Shown here: positions 10,014 to 17,753 of the stretch, piece after piece
How positions within the stretch are numbered: position 1 is the first letter of the stretch
Layout: each line of letters opens with the position of its first letter
Source: Chloroflexota bacterium
GTDB lineage: Bacteria; Chloroflexota; Limnocylindria; P2-11E
Reading direction: 5' to 3'
DNA: 39,809 nt
NCBI GenBank assembly: GCA_005887995.1
Contig: VBJD01000039.1
Coordinates: 1 to 39,809 of the forward strand
Made by a program: the position numbers and the translations under genes
Notes under the pieces: model-generated
Told to the model about the DNA's origin: nothing
The model's database searches: none
What the model saw: only the letters and a program-made list of their open reading frames with translations

Positions 10014-10289
10014 GTGGCAGAGAAAGAGCAGGAGAAACCCGACTTCGCGCCCAAGGAATACAAGATGCCGAAGTTCGACTTCTCGGACACCGACGTCGGC
10101 AAGAAGGCCGCAGCCGAGACGGCGACGAAGACGCACACCGTTGAGAGCGGCGACAGCTTGTGGGCGATCGCCGAGGCGGAGCTCGGCGACGGCAAGCGCT
10201 GGAAGGAGATCTACGAGCTGAACAAGGACGTCATCGGCGACAACCCGGATCTGATCAAACCGGGGCAAGAGCTCAAGCTGCCGTCGTAG
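10014..10289 (+). CDS. Small LysM-domain protein
   Basis: 91-residue protein with one C-terminal LysM domain (about residues 43-90: HTVESGDSLWAIAEAELGD, then the Asn-rich NKDVIGDNPDLIKPGQELKL). The first 40 residues are Lys/Glu/Asp-rich and probably disordered. There is no signal peptide, as in the cytoplasmic/periplasmic potassium-binding LysM protein YgaU of E. coli, so a wall-binding role is not assured. The GTG at 10014 is preceded by AGGAGG (10003-10008) at ideal spacing. A strong hairpin follows at 10354-10385. It is divergent from dinG. Confidence 0.88.
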   Translation: MAEKEQEKPDFAPKEYKMPKFDFSDTDVGKKAAAETATKTHTVESGDSLWAIAEAELGDGKRWKEIYELNKDVIGDNPDLIKPGQELKLPS

Positions 10290-10353
10290 CCGCGGAGCGG
10301 CGGCGCTGGCGCCGTAGCGAAGCGGAGGCGCCCAACGGGCCCGAGCTGTCGGA

Positions 10354-10385
10354 TGACGGGAGGTCTCATTAGAGACCTCCCGTCA
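10354..10385. terminator. Strong bidirectional hairpin terminator
   Basis: A perfect 14-bp stem (TGACGGGAGGTCTC / GAGACCTCCCGTCA) with an ATTA loop sits between the LysM gene (plus) and the stop of the cyclic-nucleotide-binding gene at 10390 (minus). On the plus strand it is followed by CTTATTAAT. Position and perfect symmetry suggest it terminates both convergent transcripts. Confidence 0.75.
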
Positions 10386-10389
10386 CTTA

Positions 10390-10812
10390 TTAATCAGAAG
10401 GCAGCTGCGTCGCGGCGCGAAGCCTCCTCACGACGGCGTGCAGCATGTTCACCGCGATCGCCGGGTCTTGATACAAGACGTCCTGGAATTGTCGTGGCGA
10501 TAGCACGAGACATCTGAGCGCTGTCGTCGCAGCGACGGTGGCCGTCCGAGCGCCGTTGTCGAGGAGCGCGATCTCGCCGAAGTAGTCGCCCGCGCCGAGC
10601 GTCGCGACGGTCTTTCCGCCGCGCTTCACGTCAGCGTCGCCCGACAGGATGATGAAGAACTCGCCACCGCTCCTGCCCTGCTCGGTGAGCACTCTGCCTG
10701 CGCTGACGTCGACCTCGTCGACACGAGACGCGATGAACTCGAGCTGCTTCTCGTTGCAGGTGTCGAACAGCGGCACTTTTCGCAGGCGATCGATGCGCGG
10801 ATCCTTCGCCAC
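10390..10812 (-). CDS. Stand-alone cyclic-nucleotide-binding domain protein
   Basis: 140-residue protein that is almost entirely one cNMP-binding (Crp/PKA-R fold) domain: beta-roll with GGEFFIILSGDADV, then the phosphate-binding cassette GDYFGEIALLDNGARTATVAA with the Glu and Arg that contact cyclic nucleotide in the family. There is no helix-turn-helix, kinase or channel part, so it is not a transcription factor by itself. The GTG at 10812 shares one base with the gdhA stop (TAGTG), so it is probably translated after gdhA; a ligand-responsive partner of glutamate dehydrogenase is one idea (inference). A longer open frame exists upstream but lies inside gdhA out of frame with it. Confidence 0.85.
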   Translation of the reverse strand: MAKDPRIDRLRKVPLFDTCNEKQLEFIASRVDEVDVSAGRVLTEQGRSGGEFFIILSGDADVKRGGKTVATLGAGDYFGEIALLDNGARTATVAATTALRCLVLSPRQFQDVLYQDPAIAVNMLHAVVRRLRAATQLPSD

Positions 10813-12089
10813 TACGGATAGATGCCTCGCGTCAGGGTCGCCTCCGCAACTCGGTGCACCGCCACCATGTACGCAGCGGTCCGCATGTCGACCTTGTGCT
10901 TCTTCGACATGTCGAGCACATCGTTGAACGACTTCACCATGACCTCCTTCAGGCGCGCGTTGATCGTCGCCTCGCGCCAGAAGAGGTTTTGGAGGTCCTG
11001 CACCCACTCGAAGTACGACACGGTGACGCCGCCGGCATTGCACAGGATGTCGGGGATGAGGAATACGTCCTTGTCGAAGAGGATCCGGTCGGCCTCGGGG
11101 CTCGTCGGACCGTTCGCCGCTTCCGCGACGATCTTTGCCTTGATCCTGGGCGCGTTGTGCTCGCCGATCTGGTTTTCGATCGCGGCCGGGATGAGGATGT
11201 CGCAGTCCAGCTCGATGAGCTCGGCGTTCGTGACCCTCTCCGTACCGGGGAAACCGACGACGGACCCGGTCTCGCGCTTGTAGGCGTCGACCTTGTTCGG
11301 GTCGAAGCCCTTTGGATTGAAGATGCCGCCGCTCGTGTCCGAGACGGCGAGCACCTTCCCGCCGAGCTCGTGCATGAGCTTCGCCGAGAACGAGCCCGCG
11401 TTGCCGAAGCCCTGCACGACCACCCGCGCACCTTCGAGGTCCATCCCGAGGTGCTTCGCCGCCTCGATGATCGTGTAGACCGCGCCGCGCGCGGTCGCCT
11501 CGTTGCGGCCTTCGCTCCCGCCGATCGAGAGCGGCTTACCGGTGACGACCGCCAGGGCGGTGTATCCCTGGTGCATCGAATAGGTGTCCATGATCCAGGC
11601 CATCGTCTGCGCGTTCGTGTTCACGTCGGGCGCGGGGATGTCGCGCTCCGGTCCGATGAGGAGCGCGATCTCCGTGGTGTAGCGGCGAGTCAGCGTCTCG
11701 AGCTGCTGCTGACTCATCATCTTCGGATCGCAGACGACACCACCCTTCGCGCCGCCGTACGGGATGCCGACGACCGCGCACTTCCAGGTCATCCACATCG
11801 CGAGCGCCTTGACCTCGTTGAGCGTCACCGACGGGTGGTAGCGGATGCCACCCTTGCCGGGGCCGCGTGTCGTGTTGTGCTGGATGCGGTAACCGGTGAA
11901 GACCTTCACCGCGCCGTCCGCCATGCGCACCGGGAAGTGGACCGTCAGCTCGCGCTGGCACTCCGCGAGGATCGCGCGCATGTTCGGGTCGAGGTGCAAA
12001 CGATCGGCGGCGATGCCGAACTGCTCCTGGGCGATCGACCACGGGTCGCGCTGGGTGTGATCGATGACCGCTGACTTGCTCGTTGCCAC
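10812..12089 (-). CDS. gdhA: Glutamate dehydrogenase
   Basis: Oxidative deamination of glutamate to 2-oxoglutarate and ammonia, or the reverse, linking carbon and nitrogen metabolism. From the GTG at 12089, after a GGAGG ribosome-binding site, the protein has 425 residues, typical of hexameric bacterial GDH. Motifs: GPGKGGIRYHP, the catalytic-Lys loop PYGGAKGGV, RDIPAPDVNT, the nucleotide-binding VVQGFGNAGS, and LIPAAIENQI and AEAANGPTSPEA. The Rossmann region suggests NAD preference, but I would not fix the cofactor from motifs alone. It lies 11 bases after the ligase-like gene and overlaps the cyclic-nucleotide gene. Confidence 0.95.
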   Translation of the reverse strand: MATSKSAVIDHTQRDPWSIAQEQFGIAADRLHLDPNMRAILAECQRELTVHFPVRMADGAVKVFTGYRIQHNTTRGPGKGGIRYHPSVTLNEVKALAMWMTWKCAVVGIPYGGAKGGVVCDPKMMSQQQLETLTRRYTTEIALLIGPERDIPAPDVNTNAQTMAWIMDTYSMHQGYTALAVVTGKPLSIGGSEGRNEATARGAVYTIIEAAKHLGMDLEGARVVVQGFGNAGSFSAKLMHELGGKVLAVSDTSGGIFNPKGFDPNKVDAYKRETGSVVGFPGTERVTNAELIELDCDILIPAAIENQIGEHNAPRIKAKIVAEAANGPTSPEADRILFDKDVFLIPDILCNAGGVTVSYFEWVQDLQNLFWREATINARLKEVMVKSFNDVLDMSKKHKVDMRTAAYMVAVHRVAEATLTRGIYP

Positions 12090-12100
12090 GTCTTCCTCCG

Positions 12101-12718
12101 TTACCGCGCGGGATTGATCTTCTCGACGACGAGCCAATCGCCGGTCGTGCGACCGGCAGCGTACGCGGAGTTCCAGTTCTTCAGCACGACGCGCTTGAAT
12201 CCCTGCTGCCCGAGGGTGTCGCGCCAGGAGCGAAGACCGCGGGCGACGTACGGCGTCAGGCGCACGTTGAGGCTCGGCGCGAGTACGCCTTCGAGGTGGC
12301 GCCGGCGCTCGAGCAGCGGCACCTCGATGAGCGAGTCGCCGTCGACCTCGAGGAGATCGAACGCCGCGAAGATGCGCCGGCCGCCCGTCGGCCTGGTGAT
12401 CGCGTTGCCGTTCGCGTCGATCTCGAGCTCCTCCTCGTCCTGCCACGCGTCGACGAGCACGCCGTCGAAGATGGCAGTCGTCGCCCGCGTGTCGGCCACG
12501 ATCGCGTCGTACAGCTCGCGCGGCCCCTCGATGCCTCCGGCATAGCCGACATAGCGAGGACCGTCATGACCCACTCGGACGAGCGCCCGCGTCCCGCTCC
12601 ACTCTGGCTCGAGGATGTGGCCCTCTGGCTCCGGGCGCTCGCGCACGTAGCGCGGCCGCTGCGGCAACAGGTCCGCTGAAATGGCGTTTTTCAAGGGTTT
12701 TCCGGCCGAGTATCCCAC
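12101..12718 (-). CDS. Degenerate ATP-dependent DNA ligase-like (nucleotidyltransferase-domain) protein
   Basis: About 205 residues, matching only the adenylation domain of LigD-type ATP-dependent DNA ligases and lacking the OB-fold. The order of motifs is kept but catalytic residues are not. Motif I, normally EPKWDG, is EPEWSG (residues 37-42), losing the Lys that carries AMP. Motif III DGE is DGV (85-87). The FDLL-x-x-DG motif is intact (120-127). The EGVVxK motif reads KRVVLK (175-180), and the SpYxxGrxxxxWlK segment reads SAYAAGRTTGDWLVV. It therefore looks like a non-catalytic homologue rather than a ligase. The start is uncertain: GTG 12718 has no well-spaced ribosome-binding site; a TTG at 12694 is possible. 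It is the first gene before gdhA and lies beside two LexA-type boxes. Confidence 0.72.
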   Translation of the reverse strand: MGYSAGKPLKNAISADLLPQRPRYVRERPEPEGHILEPEWSGTRALVRVGHDGPRYVGYAGGIEGPRELYDAIVADTRATTAIFDGVLVDAWQDEEELEIDANGNAITRPTGGRRIFAAFDLLEVDGDSLIEVPLLERRRHLEGVLAPSLNVRLTPYVARGLRSWRDTLGQQGFKRVVLKNWNSAYAAGRTTGDWLVVEKINPAR

Positions 12719-12722
12719 CCTC

Positions 12723-12765
12723 TTGACAGGCAGAACAGACGTTCTAGAGTGCGAACGTCCGTTCG
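12723..12765 (+). promoter_or_regulatory. Promoter overlapped by two LexA-type (SOS) boxes
   Basis: Plus-strand TTGACA (12723-12728), 16-base spacer, TAGAGT (12745-12750). Two inverted repeats of the Gram-positive SOS-box form GAAC-N4-GTTC overlap it: AGAAC-AGAC-GTTCT at 12732-12745 (inside the spacer) and CGAAC-GTCC-GTTCG at 12752-12765 (just past the -10). Both have perfect 5+5 arms and their starts are 20 bases apart, about two helical turns, so repressors would bind the same face. The promoter faces the small gene at 12791; the minus-strand ligase-like operon starts just on the other side and could also be controlled. That LexA binds here is inferred from the consensus. Confidence 0.72.
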
Positions 12766-12790
12766 AACCATGTCTGAGGGGAGCTCTGAA

Positions 12791-13003
12791 ATGGCCATCG
12801 CCACGGTCGCCGTCCTTGTCACTCCGTCTCCACGCAACAGCGCGGCGGTCTCGCCTTCCCGAGTGCCGCCGCGCGTCTATACCCCCTACCCGACGCGTCG
12901 GCTCACCCGGCCGATGGCGGTTCGGGCCGACGCGGAAGCGGCGAGCGGGACCACTGGCCGGTCGCGCTTGCCGTTCTTCCGCGGACGGCGCGAACGCAGC
13001 TAG
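12791..13003 (+). CDS. Small putative SOS-controlled protein, 70 residues
   Basis: Family not recognised. The ATG at 12791 follows a GGGGAG ribosome-binding site and lies about 35 bases after the predicted transcription start; an in-frame ATG at 12770 lacks one. The protein begins with a short hydrophobic stretch (MAIATVAVLV), then is Pro-, Arg- and Ser-rich, with a Tyr-Thr-Pro-Tyr-Pro-Thr segment in the middle and a basic end (FFRGRRERS). Third codon positions are mostly G/C, as in real genes here. Its stop overlaps the stop of the band-7 gene by 3 bases. The placement behind two LexA-type boxes suggests a DNA-damage-induced product, as with small SOS division inhibitors in other bacteria (inference only). 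Confidence 0.55.
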   Translation: MAIATVAVLVTPSPRNSAAVSPSRVPPRVYTPYPTRRLTRPMAVRADAEAASGTTGRSRLPFFRGRRERS

Positions 13004-13890
13004 GGCGCCTTCTTCTTCGACTCGCCGTCGCCGCCCGCGAACGCAGCGAGCGGCGCGGCGAGAGCCGAGAACTCCGTCGGGATGATGAACTTCGTGGACG
13101 GCGACGCGCCGAGCTGACGCAGTGCGTCGAGGTACTGCAGCGTGATGGTGCGTCCGTCGGCGTGGCTCGCCATCTCGTTGATCTTGTCGAGAGCGAGAGC
13201 GAACCCCTCGGCGCGCAGGATCTGCGCCTGCCGCTGCCCCTCGGCCTGCAGGATGTTGGACTGCTTATCGCCTTCAGCGACGAGGATGGCGGAGGCGCGC
13301 TTGCCCTCGGCCTCCGTGACCGAGGCACGACGAGTCCGCTCGGCAGTCAGCTGACGGTTCATGGCCTCCTGCACGTCGCGAGGCGGTGTGAGCTCGCGGA
13401 TCTCGACCGTCGTGACCTTCACGCCCCAGCGCTGCGTCACCTCGTCGAGCTTTGCGCGCAGGACCTCGTTGATCTGCTCGCGTTTTGCGAGCACGTCGTC
13501 CAGGAGGATGTCGCCGATGACCGCGCGCAGCGTCGTCGTCGCGATGCCCGTCACGGCGGTGCGGAAGTTCTGGATCTTCAGCACCGAATCGGCGGCTTGC
13601 TCCTCGATCACCTTCTGGTAGATGAGGAAGTCGATCGAGATCGGTGCGTTGTCCTTGGTGATGCAGGTCTGCTGAGGGATCTCGACGACGAACTCACGCA
13701 GATCGACGTTGATGCCGACCTGGATGGGTGGCGGGAGTAGGAGCACGAGCCCCGGGCCGGCCATCTTCTGATACTTCCCGAGCGCCAGCACCACCAGGCG
13801 CTGGTACTGAGGCACGATGTGGATGATCGTGCGCAGGATCAGGATCAAGATGACGCCCGCGAAGATCAGGATCGCAAGACCGATATCCAT
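13000..13890 (-). CDS. Band 7/SPFH membrane protein (stomatin/QmcA-like)
   Basis: Membrane scaffold of the stomatin family, usually forming oligomers with a partner NfeD. Residues 3-22 form one N-terminal membrane helix, followed by the SPFH domain (IVPQYQRLVVLALGKYQ, then GPGLVLLLPP) to about residue 190. A long charged coiled region follows (QLTAERTRRASVTEAEGKRA and repeats of AEG near 200-235). 296 residues is typical. The ATG shares one base with the nfeD stop (TGATG), and the pair nfeD-band7 is a classic operon involved in membrane organisation. No catalytic activity is expected. Confidence 0.92.
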   Translation of the reverse strand: MDIGLAILIFAGVILILILRTIIHIVPQYQRLVVLALGKYQKMAGPGLVLLLPPPIQVGINVDLREFVVEIPQQTCITKDNAPISIDFLIYQKVIEEQAADSVLKIQNFRTAVTGIATTTLRAVIGDILLDDVLAKREQINEVLRAKLDEVTQRWGVKVTTVEIRELTPPRDVQEAMNRQLTAERTRRASVTEAEGKRASAILVAEGDKQSNILQAEGQRQAQILRAEGFALALDKINEMASHADGRTITLQYLDALRQLGASPSTKFIIPTEFSALAAPLAAFAGGDGESKKKAP

Positions 13891-15224
13891 CAGGACGCTC
13901 CCCTCCCCGGTGACGAATCGCTCGGTTCGACGATAAGGCTGAGGCCCTCCCTGCGTTTCACGCGGACGGCGCTGCCCCTCGGTATCGCACCGCCCTCGCT
14001 GCGCGCGGACCAGTCTTCGCCCGCGACGTACGCGACGCCGATCGGTCCGATGTCGCTCTTCGCCACGCCGGTCGCACCCACGAGCGCAGGCGAGCCGCCG
14101 GCCCAGGCGAGCTGACGAGTCGAGATGGCGAAGCGCGCGACGAAGAAGAAGAACGCGCCCGACACGAGCGCGACGGTGGCGATGACCACGGGATCGACGT
14201 CGGCGCGGAGACCTGGGAACGTCGGCCGCAGCGGCGGGAACAGGATGATCGTGCCCGCGATGAGCGCGACGAGACCACCGGCCGTGAGCAAGAAGTGGCT
14301 GGCGATCTTGATCTCGGCGACGAAGAGCACGACCGAGAAGATCATGAGCGCGATCCCGGCGGCGTTCGCGTCGAGCGTGCCGAACGCGAACAGCGCGAGG
14401 ATCACCGCGATCACACCGATGATGCCCGGGAAGATGAGGCTCGGATTGCTGAGCTCGAAGATGATCCCGTACGTTCCGATCGTGAACAGCAGCACCGCGA
14501 TCTGCGGGTCGACGATGAGGTGGAGGAAGTTGTCGATCGGTGTCGGCGCGCCGTCACCGACGAGCGCGCCCTTCGTCGCCAGCGTCACCGTCCCGGCCGC
14601 GGTGGTGACCTTGCGTCCGTCGATCTTCACCAGCAGGTCATTGACGTCACTCGCGATCACGTCGACCACGCCGATCTTCACGGCGTCATCCGACCCGATG
14701 CTGACGCTCTTGCGGACGGCGTCCTCCGCCCACTGCTCGTTGCGTCCACGCGCCTTCGCGATGTTGACGATGTGCGCGACCGCGTCGTTCTCGGCCTTGA
14801 GGCGCAGGTCGCCTTGGATGTCGCCGCCCGACGAGTCCACCGGGTGGGCCGCGCCGATGTTCGTCGACGGCGCCATCGCCGCGACGTGGCCGGCCATGGT
14901 GATGAACGTCCCGGCGGACGCGGCCCGCGATCCGGCCGGGGCGACGTAGGTCACGATGGGAACGCCCGCGGCGAGGAAGCGCGCGGTGATCTTGTAGGTG
15001 GAGTCGATGAGGCCGCCGGGCGTGTCGATGACGAAGACGACCGCGGCGACGTGTCGCTGGTCGGCCTCGTCGAGGACGCGGTCGACGTAGCGCGCGGTGA
15101 TGGGGTTGATCACGCCTTCGATCCGGCCGACGAGGACGGTATTCGAGTCCGCGCCGGCGGCCGCCATGCCCAAGAGGCCCAGCGCCACGGCGACCAGCGA
15201 GACCAGCCGCACGATGAAGCGCAT
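13890..15224 (-). CDS. nfeD: NfeD-family membrane serine protease (long form, ClpP-like domain)
   Basis: Long NfeD: signal/membrane segment (residues 5-24), a ClpP-class protease domain (about 30-230), four or five membrane helices (about 235-380) and a soluble C-terminal NfeD OB domain (about 390-440). By comparison with archaeal PH1510, Ser103 in AASAGTFITMAG and Lys143 in GDLRLKAEND fit the Ser-Lys dyad. The oxyanion region VIDTPGGLIDS and the GAAHPV turn are present. It probably cleaves stomatin C-termini outside the membrane. It overlaps the stomatin-like gene by one base. The start ATG at 15224 gives a plausible signal peptide. Confidence 0.9.
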   Translation of the reverse strand: MRFIVRLVSLVAVALGLLGMAAAGADSNTVLVGRIEGVINPITARYVDRVLDEADQRHVAAVVFVIDTPGGLIDSTYKITARFLAAGVPIVTYVAPAGSRAASAGTFITMAGHVAAMAPSTNIGAAHPVDSSGGDIQGDLRLKAENDAVAHIVNIAKARGRNEQWAEDAVRKSVSIGSDDAVKIGVVDVIASDVNDLLVKIDGRKVTTAAGTVTLATKGALVGDGAPTPIDNFLHLIVDPQIAVLLFTIGTYGIIFELSNPSLIFPGIIGVIAVILALFAFGTLDANAAGIALMIFSVVLFVAEIKIASHFLLTAGGLVALIAGTIILFPPLRPTFPGLRADVDPVVIATVALVSGAFFFFVARFAISTRQLAWAGGSPALVGATGVAKSDIGPIGVAYVAGEDWSARSEGGAIPRGSAVRVKRREGLSLIVEPSDSSPGRGAS

Positions 15225-15270
15225 TCATCGAGGATAGCCCTCGCCCGCCGTCGGACCGCGTTTTCGAGAA

Positions 15271-15636
15271 CTAACGGTCCTCCTTCACGAGGCGCAATCG
15301 CACGGGCACGCGGCCGCGCTCGACGTACCAGTCCGCGACCCATTCCTGGCCGTATTTCGTGCGCCAGAGCTCGATGAGCTCACGTAGCGCCGCAGCCTCG
15401 TCCGTGATCGGCTCGCGGCGCACCGCGATCTCGTGCGCGCCCACGCGAACCGTCGCGCGCGGATCGCGATCGAGGTTGCGCAGCCAATCCGCGTCGCGAT
15501 CGGTGCGCAGCCAGAGCGACTCGCCGTCGTAGGCGAACCACACCCTCACGGAATGCGGTCGGCTGCTTCGGCGGCCGGCCGTGATGAGCTCGAGCTCATC
15601 CGTCGCGCGCAACGCGTCAGCGAGTTCGTCGGTCAT
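15271..15636 (-). CDS. DDN-like nitroreductase/deazaflavin (F420)-dependent oxidoreductase family protein
   Basis: 121-residue split-barrel flavin-binding protein. ELITAGRRSSRPHSVRVWF, the GESLWLRTDRDADWLRNL stretch and the closing basic VRLRLV strand resemble the Ddn/DUF385 family of actinobacterial F420H2-dependent reductases, also similar to pyridoxamine-phosphate-oxidase folds. The ATG at 15636 overlaps the upstream hydrolase stop as ATGA, so that start is preferred over a longer in-frame one at 15699. Cofactor and substrate cannot be fixed from sequence; no F420 biosynthesis gene is in this window. Confidence 0.72.
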   Translation of the reverse strand: MTDELADALRATDELELITAGRRSSRPHSVRVWFAYDGESLWLRTDRDADWLRNLDRDPRATVRVGAHEIAVRREPITDEAAALRELIELWRTKYGQEWVADWYVERGRVPVRLRLVKEDR

Positions 15637-16279
15637 CCGAGTGTCGGCGCGAGGCGCTCGAGGGCGGCTTGCTGCGCGGCGACGTACGCCGGGGTCCATC
15701 CATGCCCGCCGGGGATGACCTCGATGTGCGCGTGCGGTGCCGACTCGCGCACGAGCGCTGCCGTCCGTGCGGCGTCGACGAAGGCGTCGTGTTCCGCGAG
15801 AAGCACCGCGACGGGTCTACGCCAGTCACGCAGAGCCGCGACGCGGTCGCCCCGCAACAGATCGCGCGCAAGCTCGCGCCCGGCGCGCACGTCGGCGCGC
15901 AGCAGATCCGCCTGGTCGTGTGCGAGCTGCGGCGCTTCGACCTCGGCGGCGTTCGCGAAAAGAAGACGATGCGCCGTCGCGAGCAGCGTGCTGCGACGCA
16001 GCGGACCGAAGAGCCCGCCGATGGGCGACGCTAGGAGCGCGAGCTGGAGACGGATCGCCGGACGGATGAGCGCCGGTCGCAGGAACGGCGTGTGGAGCAG
16101 CAGGGCAAAGACGGCACGCCGTTGCAGCCCGGGAGATCAGGAACGATCACGCGAAAACGCGGCGTGAGCGCGGGCAGCCAGCGCAGCACGTTGTGATTGG
16201 ATCCGTTCCAGCCGTGGAAGACGACAAGCGGCGGACCGCTCCCCTCGTCGATGAGCGCCGAGCCGCCGCTAGCGGACAC
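15633..16279 (-). pseudogene. Alpha/beta hydrolase, internally deleted and frameshifted
   Basis: The N-terminal part (ATG 16279) reads PPLVVFHGWNGSNHNVLRWL then VIVPDLPGC, the oxyanion loop and first strands of an alpha/beta hydrolase. From about 16118 the coding continues in another frame (RAVFALLLHTPFLRPALIR and onward) to the stop at 15633. That part includes the Asp strand (AVLLAEHDAFVD) and the His loop (IPGGHGWTP). The nucleophile elbow Gly-x-Ser-x-Gly, expected about 30-50 residues after DLPG, is missing altogether. The simplest reading is a deletion of roughly 50 codons with a frame change near 16115-16125; an assembly error is the alternative. The downstream reductase still overlaps its stop (ATGA). 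Confidence 0.7.
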
Positions 16280-16298
16280 GGCGCACCATTTCCCCGCG

Positions 16299-17753
16299 AT
16301 GGAGTGGCTGCGCGCCGACGACTACTGGGTCGCGCGGATCGTTTTCCAACGTGCGCTCGCGCTCATCTACCTCATCGCGTTCGTCGCCGCGCTGCGTCAG
16401 TTCCCCGCCCTGCTCGGCGAGCGCGGGCTCCTTCCGGTGCCAGAGTTCGTCAGGCGGCTGCGCTTCATGGACGCGCCGAGCATCTTCCAGTGGCGCTACT
16501 CCGACCGCCTGCTCAGGACCGTCTCGTGGACCGGCATCGCGCTCGCCGCGCTCGCGCTCATCGGCGCCACCGACCTCATGCCGACGCCGATCGCGATGCT
16601 GGCCTGGTTCGCGATGTGGGCCATGTACCTCAGCATCATGAACGTCGGTCAGACCTTCTACGCGTTCGGCTGGGAGAGCCTGCTGTGCGAGACCGGGTTC
16701 CTCGCGATCTTCTTCGGCAACACGCAGCTCGCACCGCCGATCCCGATCGTGTATCTGCTCCGCTGGCTGGCATTCCGCGTCGAGTTCGGCGCGGGGCTCA
16801 TCAAGATGCGCGGTGATCGCTGCTGGCGCGACCTCACGTGCCTGTACTACCACCACGAGACGCAGCCCATGGCCAACCCGCTCTCGTGGTATTTCCATCA
16901 CCTGCCGAAATCGTTCCACCGCTTTGAGGTGCTCGGCAATCACTTTGCGCAGCTCGTCGCGCCGATCTTCCTCTTCGCGCCGCAACCGATCGCCTCGCTC
17001 GCGGGTCTCGTAGTCATCGGGACGCAGGGCTGGCTCGTTCTCTCCGGCAACTTCGCGTGGCTGAACCTGGTCACGATGACCATCGCGGTGGCGAGCCTCG
17101 ACGACCGTGCGTTCGCGGTCGTCGGCATCGTGAAGCCCGAGCGAGCGTCGGCACTGGTCGGCACAGACGGGATCCCGCTGTGGTTCGGCGTCCTTGTCCT
17201 CGCGCTCACCGGCCTCATCCTCGGGCTCTCCTACCGCCCGGCGCGCAATCTCCTCTCGCGCCGCCAGCTCATGAATTACTCGTTCGACCCCTTCCACATC
17301 GTGGGGACGTACGGCGCGTTCGGCAGCGTCACGAAGGAGCGCGACGAGGTCGTCGTCGCGGGCACGACCGATGCCGTCATCCTCCCGACGACCGAGTGGC
17401 GCGAGTACGAGTTCAAGGCGAAGCCCACGGACGTCATGCGCCGGCCGCCGCAGTACGCGCCCTATCACCTACGCCTCGACTGGCTCATGTGGTTCGCGGC
17501 GATGTCGTCGCCCATGTACCACGAGTGGTTCGTGCCGATGATCACGAAGCTGCTCGAGGCCGATCGTCAGCTGCTGCGCCTGCTCCGTCACGATCCATTC
17601 GGCGGCGAGCGCCCCCGCTTCGTCCGTGCGCTGCTGTACCGCTACCGGTTCACGACGCCCGCCGAGCATCGCGCGACCGGAGCGTGGTGGCACCGCGAGC
17701 TCATCGGGGATTACCTACCGCCGGTGACGCTGCGGAGGCTCGAGCGGTCCTAG
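16299..17753 (+). CDS. Lipase maturation factor (LMF1/DUF1222)-like membrane protein
   Basis: Polytopic membrane protein of about 484 residues. It carries the family's strongest conserved block: FGWESLLCETGFLAIFFG, then LLRWLAFRVEFGAGLIKMRG, DRCWRDLTCLYYHHETQP and NPLSWYFHHLPKSFHR. A soluble C-terminal domain (WREYEFKAKPTDV, then LDWLMWFAA) matches the LMF C-terminus. Animal LMF1 is an ER chaperone for lipases; bacterial members have no established role. The ATG at 16299 is chosen because longer in-frame starts (16251, 16197) run back into the divergent hydrolase; none has a clear ribosome-binding site. Its stop overlaps the PCD-VOC stop by 4 bases. Confidence 0.88.
   Translation: MEWLRADDYWVARIVFQRALALIYLIAFVAALRQFPALLGERGLLPVPEFVRRLRFMDAPSIFQWRYSDRLLRTVSWTGIALAALALIGATDLMPTPIAMLAWFAMWAMYLSIMNVGQTFYAFGWESLLCETGFLAIFFGNTQLAPPIPIVYLLRWLAFRVEFGAGLIKMRGDRCWRDLTCLYYHHETQPMANPLSWYFHHLPKSFHRFEVLGNHFAQLVAPIFLFAPQPIASLAGLVVIGTQGWLVLSGNFAWLNLVTMTIAVASLDDRAFAVVGIVKPERASALVGTDGIPLWFGVLVLALTGLILGLSYRPARNLLSRRQLMNYSFDPFHIVGTYGAFGSVTKERDEVVVAGTTDAVILPTTEWREYEFKAKPTDVMRRPPQYAPYHLRLDWLMWFAAMSSPMYHEWFVPMITKLLEADRQLLRLLRHDPFGGERPRFVRALLYRYRFTTPAEHRATGAWWHRELIGDYLPPVTLRRLERS

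Noticed and set aside
10390-10812. Crp/Fnr-type transcription regulator
   Set aside because: The protein ends right after the cyclic-nucleotide fold; there is no helix-turn-helix.
10854-12074. 406-residue plus-strand frame opposite gdhA
   Set aside because: Antisense artefact with Arg/Val/Asp-rich low-complexity composition; no ribosome-binding site or conserved motif.
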